This document shows, in pieces, positions 1 to 8,517 of a stretch of DNA of 64,000 nt. Each line of letters opens with the position of its first letter. The first letter of the stretch is position 1. The position numbers and the translations under genes were made by a program. Under the pieces are notes generated by a model that made no database searches, was not told the DNA's origin, and saw nothing but the letters and a program-made list of their open reading frames with translations. The DNA comes from an uncultured Christensenellaceae bacterium (GTDB lineage Bacteria > Bacillota > Clostridia > Christensenellales > CAG-314), in NCBI GenBank assembly GCA_910585195.1, contig CAJUCX010000002.1:62001-126000 (forward strand). Reading direction: 5' to 3'.

Positions 1-1
1 G

Positions 2-361
2 CAAACAGGCACAGATGAAGAAGTTGAAGAATGGTTTTCAAGCGGTTTTGGTGAAATGATTGCAATGGAGCGTGAAGCATATGCATATAAAGATGAGCAG
101 CATAATGAAGTTAAATCAGACAATGACTTTGCTATTGAAGAATTAAATCGTATGTGCAGAGAAGTTTTGAACTTGCTGCATGAATATAAATTTGATAATA
201 ATGAGGTTGCGGCAATAAAAACAGTTTTAAGCGGTGCAAAATCCTTTGTTGAAATGAAAGATTGGTTTTATGAAAATAAGACAAAATTGGACACTGACTA
301 TACAGCGGCAAAGGAATTTATAAAAGATAAAATTAAAGAAATTTACGACAGAAATAATTAG
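2..361 (+). CDS. Hypothetical prophage protein, 5' truncated by window edge
   Basis: The frame is open to the left edge, so 119 C-terminal residues are visible and the true start lies outside; the first internal ATG is at 56. The visible part is charged and probably helical. Its last 50 or so residues resemble the whole of the 71-aa protein encoded at 12468-12683: both have N-N/K-E-V/M-A-A/F spacing, then EM-x-x-W, DxxAA, and end I-x-D/K-I-x-EIY-x-R. The same small module therefore occurs twice in the prophage. Function is not recognised. It sits just before the terminase module and is separated from it by a terminator-like hairpin. Confidence 0.55.
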   Translation, partial: QTGTDEEVEEWFSSGFGEMIAMEREAYAYKDEQHNEVKSDNDFAIEELNRMCREVLNLLHEYKFDNNEVAAIKTVLSGAKSFVEMKDWFYENKTKLDTDYTAAKEFIKDKIKEIYDRNN

Positions 362-402
362 AATAAGTCAACAGTATTTTGATAAATTTAACAATAAATG
401 TA

Positions 403-432
403 AAAAAGACGGCAAAGAGGTGCTGTCTTTTT
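403..432 (+). terminator. Hairpin terminator before the terminase module
   Basis: An 11-bp stem (403-413 with 422-432, one G-U pair) encloses an 8-nt loop; the 3' arm ends in TTTTT. It lies 41 nt after the stop of the preceding gene and about 20 nt before the terS start, so it probably ends the upstream transcript or attenuates the late operon. Confidence 0.6.
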
Positions 433-454
433 GTTTATATGGGGGCGCGGTGTA

Positions 455-844
455 ATGACGTCAAAACAAAAAATGTTTTGTGATTGCTACGTCGCAAACC
501 ACAGCGCTAGAGAATCGGCAATTTTAGCGGGGTATGAGAAAAAACGGGCAGACAGAACCGCCAAAGAATTGTTGAGTAAGTCGGAAGTAAAGGATTATAT
601 TTCACAACAATTAAAATTAAAGCAAAAAGAAAAAATTGCAACCGAGCAAGAAATTTTAGAGTTTTTGACTGCAGTTGTGCGAAATAAAGATGAAAGTACG
701 CGCGACCGCCTAAAAGCCGTTACTCTTTTAGGCAGGTGCGGCAGTGCGGGGGACGATGCAAAATCAAGCGTTATAATAATCGATGACGTGCCGATTTTTG
801 GAGGAGAATATGCTAAACAAGATACAGATTATGAACAAGATTAG
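455..844 (+). CDS. terS: Phage terminase small subunit
   Basis: This 129-aa protein is the DNA-recognition subunit of the packaging motor. The N-terminus (SKQKMFCDCYVANHSARESA) followed by AILAGYEKKRAD and a KELLSKSEVKDYI stretch is the helix-turn-helix pattern of the Terminase_2 small-subunit family. I place the start at ATG 455, 10 nt after a GGGGG ribosome-binding stretch, rather than at the in-frame TTG 431, which lies inside the upstream hairpin. It is followed by TerL after one intervening gene and overlaps that gene by 35 nt. Family assignment rests on motif and position. Confidence 0.8.
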   Translation: MTSKQKMFCDCYVANHSARESAILAGYEKKRADRTAKELLSKSEVKDYISQQLKLKQKEKIATEQEILEFLTAVVRNKDESTRDRLKAVTLLGRCGSAGDDAKSSVIIIDDVPIFGGEYAKQDTDYEQD

Positions 845-1223
845 ATACTTAAAAAAGAAAAATGCGCGATATTGCGTTGCAATAAAGGTCGTTGTGGGCA
901 AAGATGAAATTGCAGATAGAAGTGGCGCCGAAATAAGGCTAATTCCTGTCATAATCGATACGGACGAACAGTTTGACTATACAATGCGCTTTTGTCGCGT
1001 AATGATAGAAAATGACGGACGGGAACTGGTACCGTTTTCTTCCGACAAGTTAGAGTACGTTGATATAATAGGCGCCGATAGTGAAGAAGAAGGCAACAAA
1101 AAAATTAAGCAAGTTCTTGCAAAATACAGCAAACAAAATGGATTTGGCAAAATAATTTCTCAAGAAAAACTTATTCAACTTGCAAACGAGTGTTTTGAAG
1201 AATATCAATCTAATGCAGGCTAG
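810..1223 (+). CDS. Hypothetical protein between terminase subunits
   Basis: A 137-aa protein with no family I recognise. The start is ATG 810, preceded by GGAGGAG at 800-806; an upstream in-frame ATG at 783 has no ribosome site. The N-terminal part alternates basic and hydrophobic residues (YLKKKNARYCVAIKVVVG), the middle looks like a small beta-rich fold, and the C-terminus is a charged helix. The ribosome site lies inside the 3' end of terS, which suggests translational coupling. Its place between terS and terL is compatible with a DNA-packaging accessory role, but the sequence does not show that. Confidence 0.6.
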   Translation: MLNKIQIMNKIRYLKKKNARYCVAIKVVVGKDEIADRSGAEIRLIPVIIDTDEQFDYTMRFCRVMIENDGRELVPFSSDKLEYVDIIGADSEEEGNKKIKQVLAKYSKQNGFGKIISQEKLIQLANECFEEYQSNAG

Positions 1224-1341
1224 ATCAAGCAGCTTGACGGTTGGTGCCAACGGTGAAAAAAACAAACAATTTGTTGATAAAAGTAAGCAAAATGACTTCA
1301 TAAAAGATGTATATCAAAAACAATATTCAACACCCAAGTAA
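1213..1341 (+). CDS. Possible 42-residue ORF bridging to terL
   Basis: An ATG at 1213 opens a 42-codon frame that overlaps the end of the previous gene by 11 nt and the start of terL by 35 nt. It fills the only gap in this packed cluster. A GAAGAAT stretch lies about 8 nt upstream. The peptide is polar and basic, with no known motif. It could be a real overlapping gene or chance; nothing else supports it. Confidence 0.25.
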   Translation: MQARSSSLTVGANGEKNKQFVDKSKQNDFIKDVYQKQYSTPK

Positions 1342-2749
1342 ATGTATTGAAAAGTGTAATTCTAGTGCGATTAAATTGAGCGATTTGTTTGACCCGCAAT
1401 ACAATTTACTTCATCACGATATCAAGCAAGAGCGATACCGTGATTTTTTATTGTATGGCGGACGCGGCTCTATTAAATCGAGTTTTATTTCGTTAGAGAT
1501 AATGCTCGGGCTCATAAGAGACGAAAACGCTTGCGCCGTTGTCTATCGTAAGTTTTTGAACACCGTTGAACTTACGGTATATGAGCAAATGCAGTGGGCA
1601 GTTTTTGTGCTTGGCATTGAAGAAGAATGGTGCTTCGTTAAGACAGCTCATCGAGCAATAAATCAGCGCACAGGACAAGTAATAATCTTCAAAGGCTTGG
1701 ACACGGTCGGCAAGGTTAAATCAATTAAGGCGCCTAAGAACAAATATTGGAAGTTTCTTTGGTTTGAAGAAGCCGACCAGTTTAGAGATGCGGCAGAACT
1801 GAGAAACGTCAAGCAATCAGTATTCCGCGGGTATAACGGAAACACGATGACCTTTTACAGTTGGAATCCGCCGCGACTGTTGCAGCATTGGATATACGAG
1901 TTTGCCAACGGCAAGATGGACGCGCGCAAGCATTTTTCCTGTTATCTTGCCGTCAAAAACAGAGAATGGTTGGGTAAGACATTTTATGAAGAAGCGGAAG
2001 AGTTAAAAAGAACAAACCCTACGGCATATCAGCATGAGTATTTAGGAGAAGGCACAGGTACGGATGGTCTTGTATTTGGTATGTTCAGGCGCAAGACTCA
2101 CGTCATAGAATCACTCAACAAAGGCGAAAAGATATTGCGTACAATCTTTGCAATAGACCCTGCGACGGAGAATGACGCGACTGCAGGCGTTCCTGTGCAC
2201 ATAACTTCGTTAGGTCGTGCGGTTGTGGGCAAAGTATTTTACTACGACCCGACTGCATCGGGCTGCAGCCCGCTTGCACCGTCTGCACAGGTGTCGCTTA
2301 TAAACCGCTGGCTAAAAGGTCTTAAAGGAACGAGATGGGCGTTTGACCTGTCTAAGACCTTTATAATCTTTGACCCTGCAGGTGCACCGTTACGGCGCGA
2401 AATGAGTTACCAAACAGGGTTAAAAACTCAGATAATCAAAAAGACTGCAATTATAGAAAGCGTGTGGGCTCTGCAAGATTTGTGGGAGAACGGCACGCTT
2501 TATATTTTGGAAGATTTCAATTACCGCTGTCCGTTGACAGGCAAACCGTCAAGGTTAAATCCGCTTATACGCGAACTTGAAACGTTATCTTGGGGGACGG
2601 ATGACGACAGAAAGAAAAAGAGCGGCGTTATACCGGAGGGGCAAAAACAAGACTGCATAGACGCGTTGAGATATGCAACGCATTATTTTACAAACCCACA
2701 ACTGACGCATCAGTTCGAGTATGCGCAAAAACTGATAGTCAATGGGTAA
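1307..2749 (+). CDS. terL: Phage terminase large subunit, PBSX family
   Basis: This is the packaging ATPase and nuclease that threads phage DNA into the prohead through the portal. The 480-aa protein has a Walker A-like GGRGSIKS at residues 51-58, Walker B LWFEEAD at 151-157 and a coupling motif SWNPP near 185. The C-terminal RNase H-like nuclease shows acidic residues in FAIDPATEND (D284), IIFDPAG (D356) and QDCIDALRYA (D449, D452). The GGRGSxKS form and length match the PBSX-type TerL family. The start at 1307 has no good ribosome site, but a stop codon lies two codons upstream and no later Met precedes the Walker motif. It is followed closely by the portal gene. Confidence 0.93.
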   Translation: MYIKNNIQHPSKCIEKCNSSAIKLSDLFDPQYNLLHHDIKQERYRDFLLYGGRGSIKSSFISLEIMLGLIRDENACAVVYRKFLNTVELTVYEQMQWAVFVLGIEEEWCFVKTAHRAINQRTGQVIIFKGLDTVGKVKSIKAPKNKYWKFLWFEEADQFRDAAELRNVKQSVFRGYNGNTMTFYSWNPPRLLQHWIYEFANGKMDARKHFSCYLAVKNREWLGKTFYEEAEELKRTNPTAYQHEYLGEGTGTDGLVFGMFRRKTHVIESLNKGEKILRTIFAIDPATENDATAGVPVHITSLGRAVVGKVFYYDPTASGCSPLAPSAQVSLINRWLKGLKGTRWAFDLSKTFIIFDPAGAPLRREMSYQTGLKTQIIKKTAIIESVWALQDLWENGTLYILEDFNYRCPLTGKPSRLNPLIRELETLSWGTDDDRKKKSGVIPEGQKQDCIDALRYATHYFTNPQLTHQFEYAQKLIVNG

Positions 2750-2759
2750 AGGAGAGAAT

Positions 2760-4424
2760 ATGGCAGAAGAATATTTAGAAAACAGCGCGCAATTTATGGA
2801 CGGCAGTTTAGATGATGCATTTGTGCCGCCGTCTCTTAAATTTGACTTTATTTATCAATATATGTCTAACATAGATTGGAAATATCTTGCGCAAATACCA
2901 AATTACAAGCAACCTGCTTATCAACTTAAACGATTATGGCTATTGTTAGCAAACGGTTTTGTGCCGGAGTGGCACAACAATTTTATACCGACAAAGCTTG
3001 GCAACACGATAATAAACACGATTAACCGTAAGATTTTTTCAGGGCAGTTATTGTTTGAGGTAGGTGAAAGTAATTTTGAAGAAACGGTAGAAAAAAGACG
3101 AAAGTGGTTAGTCAATACTTACTTTGACGAGATGTTTCCGAATTATGAAGGACAGTTGAAAAAACTTAATTGGTGCGCAATGGCAAGCGGCGCTGCGGCG
3201 TTTGTATCAAAAGTCAACCGCGACGGAAATTTGTACTTTGAAGCATATCGTGAAGATAAATATTTGCCAACGTTTGTAGGCGGAGAACTTGACAGTGTAA
3301 GATTATTTTCTTCTTTATATAACTCGATAGACAGCGGAAGTATTTCCGGCGGCAAAGCAGATGCAGATATTTATGCGTTGGAAGATTTTCGTTACAAGGC
3401 AAATGGCAAGGCTTATTCGATTTTGCGTGTTTTTAAGCAGGGCGGCGGTGAAACAAATTCTCTGGTTGACGTAAATCCTGCGGGATTGAGTTATGACGAT
3501 ATGCCTGAATCCGTTGCTAAAGCAATCAACAGAAAAATTGGCAACAGACTCAACAAGGCGGTAGAGTTACATTTTGACAACGGAAATTCTTTGGGTGTAA
3601 AGATTCTTGACAATACTGATTCGTCGGCCTATTTCGATATGCCCGGCTATTCCGACAGTATACTTGCGCCTGCGGTAGAGCAGTTGTTCGAGTATGACAG
3701 AAGTTACACCACAATGGTTAACGACGTAGCATTGGGACGCGGACAAGTGCTTTTGCCTGATACTATGGATATTAATCTTACGCAAATGTTTCAGGGCAAC
3801 AGCACAATGGCACAGATGGCAAGCGTGCTGTCAAATCAAAATATGCTCAACAACAAAATTTATCGCAAAATTCCCGTTGCAAACCCCGAAAACATCAAAC
3901 CGGAACCTATTCAGTTTGATATGCGTATTGAGCAGCATTTGCAAAGTCTTAAAGGTCAGCGTATTTGCATTTTTAATGCGATAGGTATAAATCCTGGCAG
4001 TATAGACCCAACGGTAAGTGAAAGCGGGCATGCTCGTACGGCAACGGAAGTGATTGCAGATGAACAGAATCTCATTACATTCATTCAAGATAAACGCAAA
4101 AATATAGTTAAAGTTTCAGATTGGGCGGTTGGGTTGATTTTGAAGTATTACTTCGGTATGAAAGATAATCGTGTGCGAACAAAATTTACAAACGGAAATC
4201 TGTCTAATGCTTTACTTATCAGTCAAATGACGGTTAGCGAATATTCCGCAGGTTTAAGGTCCATGGAGAGCGCCGTTTCGAAACTCAATGCAAACGACGG
4301 AAAAACGGATATCGATAAGGAAGTAGAAACAATAAAACAAGAAAGCAAAGACAAAAAAACAACAAATTCAAATGACGGTATGGACGATAATCAAAATTTT
4401 AAGGAGGTGTTAAATGACAAATAG
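2760..4424 (+). CDS. Phage portal protein
   Basis: The portal is the dodecameric ring at the capsid vertex through which DNA enters and to which the tail attaches. The assignment rests on size (554 aa), position directly after terL and before the capsid genes, and the composition and layout of SPP1 gp6-like portals: a long alpha/beta body, then a Gln/Met-rich segment around FQGNSTMAQMASVLSNQNML, and an acidic, lysine-rich C-terminal tail. I chose ATG 2760 because AAAGGAGAG lies 6 nt before it; the in-frame ATG at 2742 overlaps the end of terL and has no site. Distant variants are hard to assign to a subfamily by eye. Confidence 0.75.
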   Translation: MAEEYLENSAQFMDGSLDDAFVPPSLKFDFIYQYMSNIDWKYLAQIPNYKQPAYQLKRLWLLLANGFVPEWHNNFIPTKLGNTIINTINRKIFSGQLLFEVGESNFEETVEKRRKWLVNTYFDEMFPNYEGQLKKLNWCAMASGAAAFVSKVNRDGNLYFEAYREDKYLPTFVGGELDSVRLFSSLYNSIDSGSISGGKADADIYALEDFRYKANGKAYSILRVFKQGGGETNSLVDVNPAGLSYDDMPESVAKAINRKIGNRLNKAVELHFDNGNSLGVKILDNTDSSAYFDMPGYSDSILAPAVEQLFEYDRSYTTMVNDVALGRGQVLLPDTMDINLTQMFQGNSTMAQMASVLSNQNMLNNKIYRKIPVANPENIKPEPIQFDMRIEQHLQSLKGQRICIFNAIGINPGSIDPTVSESGHARTATEVIADEQNLITFIQDKRKNIVKVSDWAVGLILKYYFGMKDNRVRTKFTNGNLSNALLISQMTVSEYSAGLRSMESAVSKLNANDGKTDIDKEVETIKQESKDKKTTNSNDGMDDNQNFKEVLNDK

Positions 4425-4644
4425 TGCGATTAACCAATTTGCCCATCAAATAAAAGACGTCAAAATGAAAATTTCGTTTTGGCGAAATATTGTAGAGCAA
4501 ATAAGGCAAGACGACACGCTTACGGCTGAAGATAAGTGTAAGTGCTATACAAAAATTTGCAGTTATGCAATTAAATCAATAAAAAACTTATCGTCTTACT
4601 GTGAAATTTTTGCAAATTCAAAAAGTGCTATACCGTCTGATTAA
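4414..4644 (+). CDS. Small hypothetical head-region protein
   Basis: A 76-aa protein that starts inside the last codons of the portal gene, with AAGGAGGTG at 4401-4409 as ribosome site. It is probably alpha-helical with a Cys/Lys-rich middle (EDKCKCYTKICSYAIKSIKN). No family is recognised. In other phages this slot can hold small head-decoration or minor head proteins. Confidence 0.6.
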   Translation: MTNSAINQFAHQIKDVKMKISFWRNIVEQIRQDDTLTAEDKCKCYTKICSYAIKSIKNLSSYCEIFANSKSAIPSD

Positions 4645-4672
4645 AAAAATATTCAAAATAAGGAGAAATTAA

Positions 4673-5086
4673 ATGATTGGAAGAAAAGATAAGATGTCTT
4701 TCAAGGATATTTGGAATGCAATAAAATTATTGCCTGAAGAAGAACGAAAAAAACTGAAAGACAGATTAGAAAGCGAATTTGCAGATAAAGCATCGGAAGA
4801 GACTAAAGAACCGCCGCAAATGGAAGTTGAAGACGCTTTTCAAAATAATGAAGAAGTTACTAAACCTCAATGTGAAACAAGGGAAGCACTTGCTGACGAA
4901 AAAATTTGTGAAACAAGCGCGCTTATGGAAATGATTACAAAAACCGAGGCACGCGTTGCCGCTTTGGAGCAAAGTCTGCAATACGTAATTGACGAAGAAC
5001 TTGGCGTTGACAGCGATTTTGCAGACGAAGTTAATACACAAATGCCGGCATCTTATGCAAGGCAAGCAAAAGAAATAAGATTTTAA
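4673..5086 (+). CDS. Putative scaffold or head-assembly protein
   Basis: A 137-aa, strongly charged protein placed immediately before the major capsid gene, where tailed phages encode the scaffold. The N-terminus (FKDIWNAIKLLPEEERKKLK) is a helical, charged segment. The middle is acidic and low in complexity, and residues about 85-110 form a probable coiled coil (EARVAALEQSLQYVIDEELG). There is no serine protease motif. The ribosome site AAGGAGA precedes ATG 4673. The scaffold role is inferred from position and composition only. Confidence 0.5.
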   Translation: MIGRKDKMSFKDIWNAIKLLPEEERKKLKDRLESEFADKASEETKEPPQMEVEDAFQNNEEVTKPQCETREALADEKICETSALMEMITKTEARVAALEQSLQYVIDEELGVDSDFADEVNTQMPASYARQAKEIRF

Positions 5087-5105
5087 TTTATAGGAGGAAA
5101 TATAT

Positions 5106-6125
5106 ATGTCCACAGTATACCCGGGAGTGCAATTTCAAGGCAATCAACTTGGATTCAAGCTCTCAACAACAATTTTGAAAAACTTAACAAGCAAACTGCT
5201 TACGTCTCCGTCCAATAAAATCGTAAACGGCGATTATATGGGCGATACGGAAGGGAATTATTCCGTGTATGTGTTAAGAAACAATCTCTATGACCCGGAC
5301 GCTCAGGTGTTAGGCGAAACACAAATGGGTTGGTATAATACCGAAGATTTTGATGTGGAAAATGAAATCGAAGCAATAGAGTTGAAATATCTTTACAACA
5401 AAAAAATTCCTGTGCCTACGCTGCTGACGATGTCGCTGCCTACGCCTACAATCGACAGTTATGCAGAACAAGTAAGCGACGGCTTGGCAAGAACAATCGA
5501 TAGAACTACGCTTGGTGAAATGGTAAGCGCGGCGTTGGCTTTTTCTGTGGAAAACAGCGACGTTAACGTTATTCAAGTTAATGCAGGGGAAAGTTACGGC
5601 AAAGATTTGGCAAAGGCGTTGGGGGATGCGCAAATTAAACTTGACGCGGGTTTTGAAGGCAAGGACATAACGTGTCCTATCGACGACAGATTTGCTATTA
5701 TGTCGAGTGAAGCTTATCAGGCCATTATAGACAGCGGAATGAACCTTAATTCCAATATAGGCGCTCAAATCCAAGCTTTTAACAGATTTTATGCAAACAG
5801 TATAAAAGATTTCAATGTCTTTAAGGCTGTACCGCAAATTCTCGGCAAGGCAAAGTATAATTACGTATCTGCCGACGGAACAAAAGGCACTGCAACAATA
5901 GATAAGGGCATAAAGGCAATTTGCGGGCATAGTGCGGCAACGACGAGAGCTACGGACTACTCGGTAGGTACTCGTGTGGTTTTGTCCAGTGAGGAGAGCA
6001 AGACTAATATTATTCCGCTTTACAGATGGGCGGTAAAATGTCTGCGCCCTTGGTTTATTGTTATTGTTTGCACGACGGAATTTTATTCAAATTATAAAAA
6101 ACTTGTTGCAAAAACAGAGGAGTAA
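5106..6125 (+). CDS. Putative major capsid protein
   Basis: A 339-aa protein behind a strong ribosome site (AGGAGGAA) in the canonical capsid position, between the scaffold-like gene and the connector genes. Features compatible with an HK97-type coat protein are an N-terminal arm, an extended loop region around residues 50-100 and a long spine-helix region (SYAEQVSDGLARTIDRTTLG). The calls rest on size, position and overall layout. No maturation protease gene is visible in the module. Confidence 0.7.
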   Translation: MSTVYPGVQFQGNQLGFKLSTTILKNLTSKLLTSPSNKIVNGDYMGDTEGNYSVYVLRNNLYDPDAQVLGETQMGWYNTEDFDVENEIEAIELKYLYNKKIPVPTLLTMSLPTPTIDSYAEQVSDGLARTIDRTTLGEMVSAALAFSVENSDVNVIQVNAGESYGKDLAKALGDAQIKLDAGFEGKDITCPIDDRFAIMSSEAYQAIIDSGMNLNSNIGAQIQAFNRFYANSIKDFNVFKAVPQILGKAKYNYVSADGTKGTATIDKGIKAICGHSAATTRATDYSVGTRVVLSSEESKTNIIPLYRWAVKCLRPWFIVIVCTTEFYSNYKKLVAKTEE

Positions 6126-6214
6126 TTTATAAGGCAGTGTAAAATCTGCCTTTTATGTTCGCAAATAGTTAACAGGCGGTGCAATTCCGTTGGCGGGCAA
6201 AGGAGAATTTTTTT

Positions 6215-6703
6215 ATGTCGTATCCTTATAGTGATAACGAAATGATTTATGACAGACAGAAACACAGATATATTTTGACGGAAATCGGAATTGCGAACGG
6301 AATGAACGTTATTCTGCAAGACGAATTAAATATGACAGGCGTTATGAATACCGCCGGCGCGATTAAAGATTTTTTGAACGACATTTCGTTTTTTGTATAT
6401 GAATATATTTATTCGCACAGCACCGATAGAATGGTAACTGAATACATACTGGCAAAAAAACCGCATATGCGAGACGTTATAAAAACTGCTATGATTTCTC
6501 AGGCGAAGTACTTAAAAGACAACGGAGACGTGGCAAATCAAGCGGGAATAAATTTCGGCAATATGTCTTTTGTATCACTTGAAGAAATCAGAGGGGACAG
6601 AAGAATTTCTCCGTACACAAAAAGTCAACTTGCAAACGCAGGATTGTTATATACCGGCAGAATGCGCTTATACAAAAGGATAAAGTATAGGGAGGATTAT
6701 TGA
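6215..6703 (+). CDS. Putative head-tail adaptor
   Basis: A 162-aa protein, the first of three short genes after the capsid gene, a place usually held by adaptor, stopper and tail-completion proteins. ATG 6215 follows AAAGGAG at 6198-6204; an earlier in-frame start at 6179 has no site. The sequence is mostly helical (GIANGMNVILQDELNMTG; MVTEYILAKKPHMRDVIKTA), as expected for gp6/gp15-type adaptors. No motif proves the role. Confidence 0.5.
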   Translation: MSYPYSDNEMIYDRQKHRYILTEIGIANGMNVILQDELNMTGVMNTAGAIKDFLNDISFFVYEYIYSHSTDRMVTEYILAKKPHMRDVIKTAMISQAKYLKDNGDVANQAGINFGNMSFVSLEEIRGDRRISPYTKSQLANAGLLYTGRMRLYKRIKYREDY

Positions 6704-7029
6704 TGATTTTATCGGCAACAAGATTCAGAGAGTATTTTGTTGGCTTTTTGAATATAAATGATCAATTGCAAAAACGCTTTAAGTATTCCATTGTAAGTGA
6801 TGTTGAAAGACAGTGGAGTATGCCTATAAAAAATTTAATATCAGGTGCGTCTGCTATGGTGATAAAAACAAGTTGGAATTTGCCGTTTGAAATTAACAGG
6901 CAAGTGATACTTAACGGAGATAGGTATAAAATAGTGAGATGCAGTAAGCATAAAGCAGAGTTAAATGAACAAGCAGCGCAGATGTGGAAGAATAACGGTT
7001 TTTATTGGATTTTGGAAGTTGCCGCATAA
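6703..7029 (+). CDS. Putative head closure protein
   Basis: A 108-aa protein whose ATG overlaps the previous stop codon (TGATG at 6701-6705), with GGAGGA upstream, indicating translational coupling. The predicted make-up is beta-rich and it is the second gene of the connector trio, matching the stopper or head-closure slot. Function is inferred from position. Confidence 0.45.
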   Translation: MILSATRFREYFVGFLNINDQLQKRFKYSIVSDVERQWSMPIKNLISGASAMVIKTSWNLPFEINRQVILNGDRYKIVRCSKHKAELNEQAAQMWKNNGFYWILEVAA

Positions 7030-7304
7030 TGGGAGAAAACATAAAAATACAAATTTTTCCGCAAGTTTGGCAGTGCTATTATATAATACTACATTCTGCG
7101 CCGGTAGAGTTATCTGATTTCATAGTCAAAGCACTAAGAATTGAAACGACTATCACGGGATATGAAATTTGTTTGGATAGTTTTTTATTGCAACAAAGTC
7201 ATATGGCTGATAATTCTAAATTAGAAAAGTGGTTTGAAACTGCGGCAAAAAGTACGGCGGAATATCTTTCAACGGGATTAGGCGGAAGTTTGGAGGAATT
7301 ATGA
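7029..7304 (+). CDS. Putative tail-completion protein
   Basis: A 91-aa protein starting at ATG 7029, overlapping the previous stop by one base. The in-frame TTG at 7005 lies inside the upstream gene and is not favoured. It is the third short connector gene and ends with an ATGA overlap into the next one. It would correspond to a tail terminator by position; the sequence shows no recognised motif. Confidence 0.45.
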   Translation: MGENIKIQIFPQVWQCYYIILHSAPVELSDFIVKALRIETTITGYEICLDSFLLQQSHMADNSKLEKWFETAAKSTAEYLSTGLGGSLEEL

Positions 7305-8113
7305 TTGAATTAAGTGAAATCGGCAAGATGATGGAAAATATGCTGAACGATAATGAGTATGGCATAAAGTTTAATATAAGGTCCGATAGAAACGAGTATA
7401 TATCTGAAATGAAAAACGTAGGGCATTTTGTCGTGCCAGGTGTGATTACTGCAATGTCCGGAAATTATGAACCATTGCAAAATATAAAAGTATATACAAT
7501 GCCTCTTACGTTGGAGTTGTTCGGTTACGTAAGAGTTTCAGGCGAGTTGCCGTCGGTTCCATTTACAACAGAGGAAGTTAAAGAATGTGTGGGAAATTTG
7601 GTTGACGGCATAAACGGCACTACAATAGAGATTTCCAAAAATGCCGTAATTTTTGCCGGTGCGACGGTTACAGTTGGAAACATAACGAACAACTGCGGCG
7701 GCGGTTATACGAGAATACCGATTTTGGTGCAGTTTAGATTAACGGTAGTTGAAAAGGCAATGTTGTTTAACAACTACAAAATAAAACTCGACAATGAAGA
7801 AATTATGTTTTCGGACATAAATTTTGCATTAGTCAGGCAAGGTGAGAGTATAACGACGGTTGGCACAACTACGGCTAAGACAATTTGTTCTCAAATGTCG
7901 CACGTTTTTTCGGGCACTGCATTTATGCTTAACAACGATTTGTTTGTCCAACTTCAAAATGAAATTTTCAATGGAAATGAAATAAATAAAAAGCATATCT
8001 TAACGATAAACGATACAGATTTTAGCGTGATAATATCGGAAGCGGCAATTTCAGGTCAGATGGGAAGTGTAATGCAAATGTCGATAACTATGGCGGAGGC
8101 ATATGATGGCTGA
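7301..8113 (+). CDS. Putative tail tube or major tail protein
   Basis: A 270-aa protein with a GGAGG ribosome site and an ATGA overlap to the gene before. It is rich in beta-branched and small residues (GNITNNCGGGYTRIPILVQF; GTTIEISKNAVIFAGATVTV), which suits a beta-sandwich tube protein. It follows the three connector-size genes. The alternative is a short-tail nozzle or other virion component; no family is recognised. Confidence 0.4.
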   Translation: MIELSEIGKMMENMLNDNEYGIKFNIRSDRNEYISEMKNVGHFVVPGVITAMSGNYEPLQNIKVYTMPLTLELFGYVRVSGELPSVPFTTEEVKECVGNLVDGINGTTIEISKNAVIFAGATVTVGNITNNCGGGYTRIPILVQFRLTVVEKAMLFNNYKIKLDNEEIMFSDINFALVRQGESITTVGTTTAKTICSQMSHVFSGTAFMLNNDLFVQLQNEIFNGNEINKKHILTINDTDFSVIISEAAISGQMGSVMQMSITMAEAYDG

Positions 8114-8510
8114 ATATAAAATAACAATCGATATAAACCAAACAGTTAGCAATGATTCATCAATCAGCAACAATTCGGAAACGGCGTCTTCTGCGGTGAA
8201 AATGACGTCAAAAACTTCGGCAGGTATGGCAGTTGCGCTTGGTGCAGGAAAGAGATTGCTGCAATACGGTTTGTCGTCAATAGAGATGTTTACAGGTAAT
8301 TCATCGTTGCAAATGCAAGTTGATAATTCGATGCAGGCCATAGGATACGGCATAGGGTTAGTAAAAAACCCCGTAGCTACCATCACTACAATGGGGGTAA
8401 ATGCAGTAACGCAAGCGCTTACACGAAAAAATGAAATTATGTGGGGTAACAAGCAGGCAGAAAGATTGCAGCGGAGAGGCGGATTGTATTTATCTGCAAA
8501 TGAAAGGTAA
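8106..8510 (+). CDS. Small Ala/Gly/Met-rich phage protein, possible mini tape measure
   Basis: A 134-aa protein placed where tape-measure genes usually lie, between a tail-tube-like gene and a very large tail protein. The N-terminal 50 residues are Ser/Thr/Asn-rich. The rest is amphipathic and hydrophobic (AGMAVALGAGKRLLQYGLSS; NPVATITTMGVNAVTQALTR) and ends in a basic tail. ATG 8106 has the better spacing to GGCGGAGG; ATG 8103 is also possible. No tape-measure family is recognised. If it does set tail length, the tail would be very short. Confidence 0.4.
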   Translation: MAEYKITIDINQTVSNDSSISNNSETASSAVKMTSKTSAGMAVALGAGKRLLQYGLSSIEMFTGNSSLQMQVDNSMQAIGYGIGLVKNPVATITTMGVNAVTQALTRKNEIMWGNKQAERLQRRGGLYLSANER

Positions 8511-8517
8511 GGGAAAA

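Noticed and set aside
5310..5930. 206-codon minus-strand open frame opposite the capsid gene
   Set aside because: Antisense shadow in a phage late operon with no promoter or ribosome site.
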